A DNA stretch of 8,896 nucleotides from TMED27 sp037969235. GTDB taxonomy: Bacteria; Pseudomonadota; Alphaproteobacteria; Micavibrionales; Micavibrionaceae. This document shows, in pieces, positions 1 through 4,826 of the stretch (position 1 is its first letter; every line of letters starts with the position of its first letter). Below the pieces are notes generated by a model. That model saw only the letters and a list, made by a program, of their open reading frames with translations. It did not search any database and was not told the origin of the DNA. The DNA is taken from assembly GCA_037969235.1 (NCBI GenBank), contig JBBKXA010000166.1:1-8896 (forward strand), written 5' to 3'. The translations under genes and the position numbers were made by a program.

Positions 1-23
1 AAGCGGGCCCAAAAGGCCCACTT
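1..23 (+). terminator. Terminator-like hairpin of the upstream gene
   Basis: Bases 1-9 pair with 15-23 (stem of 8 pairs, one C/A mismatch at 4/20, core GGGCC/GGCCC) around the loop CAAAA. No T-run follows directly; the nearest T-rich stretch starts about 14 bases later, so this is a weak intrinsic terminator by sequence. It lies just ahead of the secE promoter and would close the preceding unit, which in many Proteobacteria is tuf or tRNA-Trp. That upstream gene is outside the window, so this is inference. Confidence 0.35.
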
Positions 24-44
24 CAAATTACTAAAATTTTTATT

Positions 45-73
45 TTGCATTGCCCAAATAAATACTCTATAAA
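45..73 (+). promoter_or_regulatory. Predicted sigma-70-type promoter of secE-nusG
   Basis: A -35 box TTGCAT (45-50) and a -10 box TATAAA (68-73) are separated by the ideal 17 bases. Transcription would begin near base 80, giving a leader of about 90 bases before secE. The position directly after a terminator-like hairpin fits the start of a new transcription unit. The leader is A-rich and has only a weak 5-bp stem (109-113 with 128-132). Confidence 0.6.
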
Positions 74-170
74 AGTGATATTCCCTGACATGGAAAAATA
101 CTACCCCAAGCGCCCCAAATTTTAAAAGCGCTCTACCACATATGTCTCGGACACAAGGAAAGAAAAAAGA

Positions 171-362
171 ATGGCAAACCCAATAGAATTTTTCAAACAG
201 GTGAAAACCGAAGGCAAAAAAGTGTCATGGCCGACCCGCCAAGAAACCACCGTCAGCACGATCGCCGTGTTCATTATGGTGTTTATCGCCTCGTTATTTC
301 TCTATTTCGCCGATCAAATCATCGCCGTCGTGATCCGCTGGATCATGAGCTTTGGCCTCTAA
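171..362 (+). CDS. secE: Preprotein translocase subunit SecE
   Basis: SecE is the small clamp subunit of the SecYEG channel that moves unfolded proteins across, or into, the inner membrane. The 63-residue product has the family layout of the short, single-spanning form. An N-terminal amphipathic segment (FFKQVKTEGKKV, 7-18) is followed by the conserved hinge SWPTRQET (19-26) and one transmembrane helix at about 29-47. A short hydrophobic tail (IIAVVIRWIM) ends the protein. The three-helix form of E. coli is about twice as long. The ATG at 171 is preceded by AAGGAA (155-160), 10 bases upstream. nusG follows after 22 bases and is probably co-transcribed from the promoter at 45-73. Identification is by motif and by its place next to nusG. 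Confidence 0.95.
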   Translation: MANPIEFFKQVKTEGKKVSWPTRQETTVSTIAVFIMVFIASLFLYFADQIIAVVIRWIMSFGL

Positions 363-384
363 TATATTAAAAGGAAGATTAAAA

Positions 385-921
385 ATGTCAGCAGCAAAAT
401 GGTACGTTCTCCACGTTCACTCAGGCTTTGAAGCGAAAATCGCCGAAGTCATCAAAGACAAAGCCCGCAAACAAGGCCTCGCCGATTGCGTCGAAGAAAT
501 CATGGTCCCCACCGAAGAAGTCGTCGAAGTCAAGCGCGGCCAACGCGTAAACGCAGAGCGCAAATTCTTCCCCGGCTACGTGCTCGCGAAATTGGATATG
601 AACGACCATGTCTGGCACCTCATCAAAGACATCCCCAAAGTCAGCGGTTTCCTTGGCACTGGCGGCAATAAACCCGTGCCCATCACCGAACGCGAAGCCC
701 AGCGCATCATCCAACAAGTACAAGAAGGCGTTGATCGCCCACGCCCAAGCGTGATTTACGATATTGGCGAAGAAGTCAAAGTCACCGACGGCCCATTCGC
801 CTCCTTCAATGGCGTAGTCGAAGAAGTCGACGAAGAAAAAGCCAAACTCAAAGTCTCCGTCTCCATCTTCGGCCGCGCAACACCGGTGGAATTGGAATAC
901 GCACAAGTTGAGAAGATTTAG
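385..921 (+). CDS. nusG: Transcription termination/antitermination factor NusG
   Basis: NusG binds the RNA polymerase clamp, suppresses pausing, and links polymerase to Rho or to ribosomal protein S10. The 178-residue product has the usual two domains. The NGN domain (about 5-110) carries KWYVLHVHSGFE, MVPTEEVVEVKRGQR and ERKFFPGYVL. The C-terminal KOW domain (about 128-178) carries VTDGPFASFNGVVEEVD and VSIFGRATPVELE. I chose the ATG at 385 because AAGGAAGA (371-378) sits 6 bases ahead and the protein then begins MSAAKWYV, as in the family. The frame is open back to a TTG at 352, but that would overlap the secE stop and add 11 unrelated residues. The gene is downstream of secE with no terminator between them. 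No unusual residues were seen in the polymerase-binding surface. Confidence 0.97.
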   Translation: MSAAKWYVLHVHSGFEAKIAEVIKDKARKQGLADCVEEIMVPTEEVVEVKRGQRVNAERKFFPGYVLAKLDMNDHVWHLIKDIPKVSGFLGTGGNKPVPITEREAQRIIQQVQEGVDRPRPSVIYDIGEEVKVTDGPFASFNGVVEEVDEEKAKLKVSVSIFGRATPVELEYAQVEKI

Positions 922-970
922 TCAAGCGTTTTAAAAACACTTGCATTTCGCAACATATTTGATTAATGTC

Positions 971-1000
971 CCCCTCACTAACCGATGTGGGAGGTGTTTT
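971..1000 (+). terminator. Weak terminator-like hairpin after nusG
   Basis: Bases 971-978 pair with 987-994 (CAC/GTG top, one G·T wobble, one C/A mismatch, CC/GG base) around an 8-base loop. A short T-run (TGTTTT, 995-1000) follows. The stem is imperfect and the T-run is interrupted, so it may end only part of the secE-nusG transcripts. No strong promoter was found between here and rplK, so some read-through into rplK is likely. Confidence 0.35.
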
Positions 1001-1078
1001 GCTCAATCAAGACCATAAGCAAAGCCGCACCACGTCACCGTTCATGTGAATGTGAATAAATCACAAACACAAAATAAA

Positions 1079-1213
1079 GCGGAAAAATTGACGGATTTTG
1101 AGCCGAGAAGACAGTTTTTCGAGAACCGAAGCGCGGCGTATCTAAAGGTACGTAAGCATCGGAAAGCGTAGAAAAACTGGTTTCGCAGGCCAAAAAACTA
1201 AAATTTTCTCCGC
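1079..1213 (+). repeat. 135-base imperfect palindrome before rplK (long hairpin)
   Basis: Nested arms can be read from outside inward. Outer: 1079-1089 pairs with 1202-1213 (GCGGA/TCCGC plus AAAATT/AATTTT, one bulged C at 1208). Middle: CAGTTTTTC 1112-1120 pairs perfectly with 1171-1179. Inner: CCGA 1126-1129 pairs with 1159-1162, then GC with GC across an A/A mismatch. Tip: CGTATC 1137-1142 pairs with GGTACG 1147-1152 around the loop TAAA, with one T·G wobble. Symmetry over this length suggests either a structured mRNA leader for rplKA or a dispersed palindromic element of REP or MITE type. No T-run follows the outer stem, so it is not an intrinsic terminator. It ends 23 bases before the rplK start. 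Confidence 0.7.
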
Positions 1214-1236
1214 GTTTGCTATGAAAGGATATAAAA

Positions 1237-1665
1237 ATGGCAAAGAAAGTATCGGGTTACATCAACCTGACAATCATTGGGGGTGCGGCTAACCCATCCC
1301 CGCCAGTTGGACCGGCACTCGGCCAACATGGTGTAAACATCATGGAATTCTGTAAGGCGTTTAACGCGAAAACTGAAGATGCAAAAGGCATTCCAACGCC
1401 TGTTGTGATCACAGTTTACGAAGACCGCTCTTTCACATTCATCACAAAAACTCCGCCAGCAAGCTACTTTATCTTGCAAGCGACCAAGAAAAAGAAAGGC
1501 TCAAGTGCACCGGGGAACGATATCATAACCTCAATCCGCAAAAGCCAGTTAAAAGAAATCGCCACGATAAAAATGGAAGATCTCAATGCCAATGACATTG
1601 AAGCCGCCATTAAAATTATCGCCGGTTCCGCCCGTTCTATGGGCATCGAAGTGGTGGAGGGATAA
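1237..1665 (+). CDS. rplK: 50S ribosomal protein L11
   Basis: L11 binds the GTPase-associated region of 23S rRNA at the base of the L10-L12 stalk and is needed for stringent-response sensing by RelA-type enzymes. The 142 residues match the family length. The N-terminal domain has the proline-rich NPSPPVGPALGQHGVNIMEF and TEDAKGIPTPVVITVYEDRSFTF, and is followed by TKTPPAS. The C-terminal rRNA-binding domain has IRKSQLKEIAT, DLNANDIEAAIKIIAG and ARSMGIEV. AAAGGA (1224-1229) lies 7 bases before the ATG. The gene sits 3 bases ahead of rplA, the classic L11 operon. The middle linker (SYFILQATKKKKGSSAPGND) is more Lys-rich than in E. coli but keeps the same length class. In E. coli, L1 represses this operon; the large palindrome upstream could play that part, which is inference. 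Confidence 0.97.
   Translation: MAKKVSGYINLTIIGGAANPSPPVGPALGQHGVNIMEFCKAFNAKTEDAKGIPTPVVITVYEDRSFTFITKTPPASYFILQATKKKKGSSAPGNDIITSIRKSQLKEIATIKMEDLNANDIEAAIKIIAGSARSMGIEVVEG
1656..1660 (+). promoter_or_regulatory. rplA ribosome-binding site inside the end of rplK
   Basis: GGAGG lies within the last codons of rplK, 8 bases before the rplA ATG at 1669. With only 3 bases between the genes, ribosomes finishing rplK could start rplA directly, so translation of the two is probably coupled. Confidence 0.75.
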
Positions 1666-1668
1666 GAC

Positions 1669-2391
1669 ATGAGCAAGCCAACAAAGAAAAACAAAATCGC
1701 CGCGGAAAAAATTGACCGTCTCAAAGATTACGCACTGCCTGAAGCTGTGAAAATCTTGAAAGAACTGGCCAAAAACCGTAAATTTGATGAATCCATCGAA
1801 CTCGCGATTAATCTCAACATCGACCCTCGCCATGCTGACCAGCAGGTGCGTGGAATGGTGTCCTTGCCACATGGCACAGGCTCTACTGTTCGCGTGGCTG
1901 TCTTTGCTCGCGATGAAAAAGCCGCCGCCGCGAAAGCCGCGGGTGCGGATATCGTGGGTGCGGAAGACCTTGCGGAATTGATCCAAGGCGGCGAGATTAA
2001 CTTTGACCGCTGTATTGCAACGCCTGATATGATGGGCGTAGTAGGGCGTTTGGGTAAGATTTTGGGAACAAAAGGCCTGATGCCTAACCCCAAACTCGGC
2101 ACTGTTACCGCCGATGTAGAAAAAGCTGTGAAAGATGCCAAGGCCGGCGCGATCGAATTTCGTGCGGAAAAAGCCGGAATCATCCACGCAGGCGTGGGCA
2201 AATCTTCATTCGACGAAAAGAAAATCGTTGAAAACGCTCAAGGCTTCTTCGATGCCATCATGAAAGCCAAACCAACCGGCGCCAAAGGAAGTTACGTGAA
2301 AAAAGTCACGATCACCTCCTCCATGGGTCCTGGCTTAAAACTGGATGTCACATCACTACACGACAACGACGCCAAAGGCAAAGCCGCTTAA
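1669..2391 (+). CDS. rplA: 50S ribosomal protein L1
   Basis: L1 forms the mobile stalk at the ribosomal E site that guides deacylated tRNA out. In E. coli it also represses its own operon by binding the rplK leader. The 240-residue product is slightly longer than E. coli L1, with a Lys/Asp-rich tail (DNDAKGKAA). Recognisable segments are KFDESIELAINLNIDPRHADQQVRG and LPHGTG in domain I. Domain II, inserted in the middle, reads VAVFARDEKAAAAKAAGAD and then RCIATPDMM, GRLGKILGTKGLMPNPKLGT. A return to domain I follows (IEFRAEKAGIIHAGVGK, with SSFDEKKIVENA after it). The ATG at 1669 is set by the GGAGG at 1656-1660. A strong terminator 30 bases after the stop ends the rplKA unit. Confidence 0.97.
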   Translation: MSKPTKKNKIAAEKIDRLKDYALPEAVKILKELAKNRKFDESIELAINLNIDPRHADQQVRGMVSLPHGTGSTVRVAVFARDEKAAAAKAAGADIVGAEDLAELIQGGEINFDRCIATPDMMGVVGRLGKILGTKGLMPNPKLGTVTADVEKAVKDAKAGAIEFRAEKAGIIHAGVGKSSFDEKKIVENAQGFFDAIMKAKPTGAKGSYVKKVTITSSMGPGLKLDVTSLHDNDAKGKAA

Positions 2392-2421
2392 GTGGTTAAA
2401 TGAGATAAAAATTTCTAAAAC

Positions 2422-2449
2422 CCCCGCCGAGCAATTGGCGGGGTTTTTT
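2422..2449 (+). terminator. Intrinsic terminator of the rplKA operon
   Basis: A perfect 7-bp G+C stem CCCCGCC/GGCGGGG (2422-2428 with 2437-2443) around an 8-base loop is followed at once by six T (2444-2449). An A-run (2417-2420) precedes it. This is the best terminator in the window and separates rplKA from what follows. Confidence 0.93.
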
Positions 2450-2470
2450 GTTGACGTAAGTGATCAGTTG

Positions 2471-2498
2471 TTCTAGGCTTTAAAAAAAGCGTTATATT
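2471..2498 (+). promoter_or_regulatory. Possible promoter of the unknown gene
   Basis: TATATT (2493-2498) is a good -10 box 13 bases before the ATG at 2512, but a matching -35 is weak (TTCTAG 2471-2476 at 16 bases, or TTGTTC 2468-2473 at 19). TTGACG at 2451-2456 matches a -35 but pairs only with TAGGCT at 17 bases. Transcription from the 2493 box would start only a few bases before the ATG, giving a nearly leaderless message. Confidence 0.35.
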
Positions 2499-2511
2499 TA
2501 GAGCTATCAAA

Positions 2512-3315
2512 ATGAATGGAGACGAAAATCAGCAAAATCTGCATCGCATGTTACAAGAGCGCGATAGTCCTGAAGGAAAGGCAGAGGCCATCTTAAATAA
2601 CGCGCGATTAGAAGACCATAATAATATGAGAGCCAAAGGAAGGCAAAACCTTAGTGAAACTGCGCAGATCAATTCTCTGGTCAAAATGTTTTTTAAAGCC
2701 GCACAACAAAAATTTTCATCACACGATTCTTCGCATTTCCTAAGTTGGGATATACTCACAGAAAATGACACCACCATCCTAAAACGGTTGAACCCAGAGG
2801 ATGTTGATAATGCTCGCCGCAGAGAAAAGCAAGACAGAAAAGACGCTCATGCGGTTGATTATCTCATTGCGGCAGATAAAAATCACTACATAAGATGCGA
2901 TGATATGGTCGCGATACTGTATCAACAGGTGCGCGATGTGGCTGAGTTATTGAATAACCTGAACTCACCGCATTTAATTGCATTAAATGATAACGGAAAT
3001 CATAAATTCGATTTTTCATTCACTTTTGCAACCCATCAAAAACACTGGCTATTCTCTAAGCAAAAAATTATTTCACACGCCACAGTCTCAGATAGAAATC
3101 TGTTATGGGGAAGCCCAGGTCAAAGAGGGGAAATTTCTATCTACAGACAAGACGCACCTAGCACCCATGCTAAATTTCTCTCCCCACATTTTGAACAAGC
3201 GCGGCGTGATATTTTCAATCTGATCGCTGAAGAAATGCCCAACAAGACATGGAAATTACTCGCAGACAACGCGCCTTTCCTCGATGCTAATTATGCGCAA
3301 ATTGGGCATGAGTAA
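2512..3315 (+). CDS. Hypothetical protein, 267 residues, unrecognised
   Basis: I do not recognise this protein or a domain in it. It appears soluble: no signal peptide or transmembrane segment is visible. It is rich in Asn, Asp, His, Gln and Lys. Residues 1-50 are polar and probably helical. A strongly charged stretch follows NPEDVDNARRREKQDRKD (about 95-112), then a likely helix (MVAILYQQVRDVAELLNNL). The second half alternates aromatic and polar residues (HKFDFSFTFATHQKHW), suggesting strands, and ends in helix-like sequence (FEQARRDIFNLIAEEM). Codon use differs from the neighbours: AGA, AGG, CGA, CGG, ATA and CTA all occur, whereas the ribosomal genes almost always use CGT/CGC for Arg. No clear ribosome-binding site precedes the ATG; AGAG at 2500-2503 is the only hint. 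The gene lies between the rplKA terminator and the rplJ promoter, where these operons are usually adjacent. Being open for 267 codons with no frameshift suggests it is real. Confidence 0.75.
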   Translation: MNGDENQQNLHRMLQERDSPEGKAEAILNNARLEDHNNMRAKGRQNLSETAQINSLVKMFFKAAQQKFSSHDSSHFLSWDILTENDTTILKRLNPEDVDNARRREKQDRKDAHAVDYLIAADKNHYIRCDDMVAILYQQVRDVAELLNNLNSPHLIALNDNGNHKFDFSFTFATHQKHWLFSKQKIISHATVSDRNLLWGSPGQRGEISIYRQDAPSTHAKFLSPHFEQARRDIFNLIAEEMPNKTWKLLADNAPFLDANYAQIGHE

Positions 3316-3356
3316 AGCAAATAAGCAAAATAGTTAAATTGATTCGTAAATAACTC

Positions 3357-3383
3357 TTGACTCAAGCGCCGCGTTCTTATAAA
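3357..3383 (+). promoter_or_regulatory. Predicted promoter of rplJL-rpoB
   Basis: TTGACT (-35, 3357-3362) and TATAAA (-10, 3378-3383) are 15 bases apart; shifting the -10 to TAAATA (3380-3385) gives 17. Both boxes are near consensus, and alphaproteobacterial promoters tolerate shorter spacing. Transcription would start near 3390 and leave a leader of about 170 bases before rplJ. No terminator was seen between the unknown gene's stop and this promoter, so read-through from that gene is also possible. Confidence 0.65.
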
Positions 3384-3410
3384 TATGCCCAACGAATTAC
3401 AAACCTGTCC

Positions 3411-3540
3411 AAGATTGTGCGGCGAAACCATAAGTCCTCACATAGATAGAAGCTAAAAACGTAGCCCTTAAAACGGCGCAATTTTTATTTTCTAACGCAA
3501 TTTGGATAGGTGGCCCTAAAAGGCCACTTTTTTATTTTTA
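3411..3540 (+). promoter_or_regulatory. Structured rplJ leader, candidate L10-L12 autoregulatory region
   Basis: A 10-bp stem (3411-3420 with 3476-3485, two G·T wobbles) closes a loop that contains a small hairpin GCTA/TAGC (3452-3455 with 3462-3465, A-rich loop). The sequence CGCAATTT is repeated at 3477-3484 and 3496-3503, so the 5' strand could pair with either copy. An intrinsic terminator follows at 3508-3533. In E. coli and Bacillus, L10 bound to L12 represses rplJL through its mRNA leader. Position and size fit that role; the kink-turn and loop consensus were not verified. Confidence 0.5.
3508..3533 (+). terminator. Intrinsic terminator in the rplJ leader (attenuator-like)
   Basis: A perfect 6-bp stem GTGGCC/GGCCAC (3510-3515 with 3522-3527) with the loop CTAAAA can extend by two more pairs into the T-run. 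Six T (3528-3533) and then TTTTT (3535-3539) follow. It ends 12 bases before the rplJ ribosome-binding site AAGGAG (3545-3550). A terminator between promoter and first gene points to attenuation. It might instead end transcripts that read through from the unknown gene, but transcripts from the 3357-3383 promoter must also cross it. Confidence 0.75.
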
Positions 3541-3558
3541 GGCTAAGGAGAACATGCC

Positions 3559-4074
3559 ATGGGAATGACCCGTCCACAAAAAGAAGCCAAAGTCGTTGAA
3601 TATAACGAACGCTTTGCCAATGATGAAATTATGGTTGTTGCGCAATATTCTGGCTTGACCGTTAAGCAATTGCAGGATTACCGCACACAATTACGCGCAG
3701 TCGGCGCAACATTTTACGTGACCAAAAATGCCTTGGCGAAAATGGCCACAAAAGGCACACGTTACGAAGGCATTAACGATCTCTTCACAGGCCCTGTCGG
3801 TATGGCATCCTCCAGCGACCCTGTCGCGGCGGCAAAAGTGACATACGAGTTTGCGAAGAAAAATAACAAATTAATCATCATGGGCGGCGCTCTTGGTGAA
3901 TTGGTATTGGATGTGACTGGCGTTGAAGCCTTGGCCAAATTGCCAAGCCTTGACGAAGTGCGCTCCAAACTCTGTGGCCTTATCGTGGCCGCTCCAACGA
4001 AATTGGTGGGCATCTTGCAAGCCCCCGCCCGAGATTTGGTCGGTGTGACCAAAGCTTATAGCGAAAAGGCTTAA
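3559..4074 (+). CDS. rplJ: 50S ribosomal protein L10
   Basis: L10 anchors the L12 dimers to 23S rRNA and so builds the stalk that recruits translation GTPases. The 171 residues contain the N-terminal rRNA-binding domain with VVAQYSGLTVKQLQDYRTQLR and GATFYVTKNALAKMA, then INDLFTGPVGMASSSDPVAAAKV and a C-terminal helix (about 130-171) that holds L12. That helix shows three copies of an L-x-G pattern exactly 11 residues apart (LCGLI 138, LVGIL 149, LVGVT 160). The ATG at 3559 is 8 bases after AAGGAG (3545-3550). An ATG at 3554 is out of frame and too close to that site, and the one at 3565 is too far. The gene ends in two stops in tandem (TAATAA). rplL follows after 50 bases. Upstream leader structures suggest feedback control. 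Confidence 0.96.
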   Translation: MGMTRPQKEAKVVEYNERFANDEIMVVAQYSGLTVKQLQDYRTQLRAVGATFYVTKNALAKMATKGTRYEGINDLFTGPVGMASSSDPVAAAKVTYEFAKKNNKLIIMGGALGELVLDVTGVEALAKLPSLDEVRSKLCGLIVAAPTKLVGILQAPARDLVGVTKAYSEKA

Positions 4075-4124
4075 TAAGCGCAAAAAGTTTTAATATTAGC
4101 TAACATTTAAAAGGAGAAAAAATA

Positions 4125-4496
4125 ATGGCTGCTAACTTGGAAAAAATCGTAGATCAACTCTCAGAACTTTCAGTTTTGGAAGCTGCGGAACTATCGAAAC
4201 TTCTCGAAGAGAAGTGGGGCGTAACTGCCGCTGCTGCTGCCGCACCTGTTGCTGTTGCTGCCGCTGCTGGTGAAGCTGCAGAAGAGCAGACTGAGTTCAA
4301 CGTTGTTCTTGAATCAGCTGGCGGAAACAAAATCGCCGTGATTAAAGAAGTACGCGCCATCACAGGCTTGGGCTTGAAAGAAGCTAAGGACCTTGTGGAA
4401 GCTGGTGGGAACATCAAAGAAGGTGCTAAGAAAGACGAAGCCGAAGAAATCAAGAAAAAACTTGAAGCCGCAGGCGCGACAGCCTCTCTTAAGTAA
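4125..4496 (+). CDS. rplL: 50S ribosomal protein L7/L12
   Basis: L12 is the multi-copy stalk protein whose C-terminal domain recruits and activates EF-Tu, EF-G, IF2 and RF3. The 123-residue product has an N-terminal dimerisation and L10-binding helix pair (1-33), an Ala/Val-rich flexible hinge (34-54) and a compact C-terminal domain (55-123). Factor-binding residues are kept in NKIAVIKEVRAITGLGLKEAK (68-88): K69, I73, K74, R77, G83, L84 and K88. Odd: where most bacteria have an Ala-Pro after LVE, residues 93-96 read AGGN, and the end reads TASLK instead of the usual VELK-like tail. AAGGAG (4111-4116) lies 8 bases before the ATG. The 50-base gap after rplJ has no terminator; L12 is needed in several copies per L10, which fits its strong ribosome-binding site. 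Confidence 0.97.
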   Translation: MAANLEKIVDQLSELSVLEAAELSKLLEEKWGVTAAAAAAPVAVAAAAGEAAEEQTEFNVVLESAGGNKIAVIKEVRAITGLGLKEAKDLVEAGGNIKEGAKKDEAEEIKKKLEAAGATASLK

Positions 4497-4509
4497 CTGT
4501 CATAATTTT

Positions 4510-4559
4510 ACGAATGGGGGATGCGGAAATCATATCCGCATCCCCGTTCGTTGTATTTT
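4510..4559 (+). terminator. Very stable terminator-like hairpin after rplL
   Basis: Bases 4510-4527 pair with 4535-4551: ACGAA/TTCGT at the base, GGGG/CCCC in the middle, ATGCGGA/TCCGCAT at the top, with one bulged G and one T·G wobble, around a 7-base loop. A modest T-rich stretch (TTGTATTTT) follows. In E. coli, a partial terminator and an RNase III-cleaved hairpin occupy the rplL-rpoB gap and lower rpoB expression relative to L12. This hairpin could do either. rpoB has no strong promoter of its own here, so full termination is unlikely. Confidence 0.7.
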
Positions 4560-4619
4560 GGTGTTGACTCAGCGAGAGTTTTACGCCATATATCCATCAA
4601 ACTTTCGGGAAGAGCATTG

Positions 4620-4753
4620 ATAAACCCAGTTTGTAAAAATATTTATTTCACTCCGACCGCAGGGACACTCCCGGGCTAAGTGAAAAATTCACCACTTCAA
4701 CCCTTCGAAATAACGGGGCGTGTTGCAAGTGGGTTTATGCGTTGGTGCATAAA
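4620..4753 (+). promoter_or_regulatory. rpoB leader with mutually exclusive stems
   Basis: Four stems can be read. A: ATAAACCCA 4620-4628 pairs perfectly with 4730-4738. B: TTTCACT 4646-4652 pairs perfectly with 4679-4685. C: CCACTTCAAC 4692-4701 pairs with 4722-4732, with one bulged C. D: TTTATGC 4734-4740 pairs perfectly with GCATAAA 4747-4753 around a 6-base loop. A conflicts with both C and D because they share bases 4730-4738, while B can form with either. No T-run follows D. The rest of the 4497-4826 gap, to the rpoB start, shows no gene and only a poor promoter candidate (TATAAA at 4804-4809 without a -35 box). Confidence 0.5.
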
Positions 4754-4826
4754 TTAATTTAGGCGGCCTGATATTGGGCGTCACGAAACAGTAATGATTT
4801 TTGATATAAAAGAAACGGGATCGACC

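Larger units (their letters stand above)
922..1236 (+). other. nusG-rplK intergenic region (315 bases), no gene
   Basis: No open reading frame with a credible start lies here. Contents in order: the weak hairpin at 971-1000; a stretch at 1001-1075 with no clear promoter but an inverted pair TGTGA/TCACA (1051-1055 and 1061-1065, 5 bases apart); the large palindrome at 1079-1213; and the rplK ribosome-binding site AAAGGA (1224-1229). A TTGACG at 1088-1093 looks like a -35 box but has no matching -10 box. In E. coli the corresponding region holds the L11 operon promoter and the mRNA site bound by L1. I cannot point to an L1 site here. Confidence 0.6.

Noticed and set aside
352..384. Earlier TTG start for nusG, adding 11 residues
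   Set aside because: It overlaps the secE stop, has no ribosome-binding site at the right distance, and adds residues foreign to the family. The ATG at 385 has AAGGAAGA 6 bases ahead.
421..906. 161-codon open frame on the minus strand inside nusG
   Set aside because: It is the antisense shadow of a well-supported gene; its Phe/Asp-rich product mirrors Lys/Glu-rich codons on the + strand.
1088..1093. TTGACG as a -35 box for rplK
   Set aside because: No -10 box lies 15-19 bases downstream, and it falls inside the palindrome arm.
1549..2187. 212-codon minus-strand frame across rplK and rplA
   Set aside because: Shadow of two clear ribosomal genes, with no start signal or recognisable motif.
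2987..3223. 78-codon + strand frame inside the unknown gene
   Set aside because: Alternative frame of a longer open frame; no independent start signal.
3554..3567. Alternative rplJ starts (ATG at 3554 and at 3565)
   Set aside because: 3554 is out of frame and only 3 bases from the ribosome-binding site; 3565 is 14 bases away. 3559 is at the ideal distance.
4154..4453. 99-codon minus-strand frame, Ser/Ala-rich
   Set aside because: Shadow of the Ala-rich hinge and charged C-terminal domain of rplL.
4393..4620. 75-codon + strand frame running out of rplL into the spacer
   Set aside because: It begins inside rplL in another frame and crosses the strong hairpin at 4510-4551; no ribosome-binding site and no family match.
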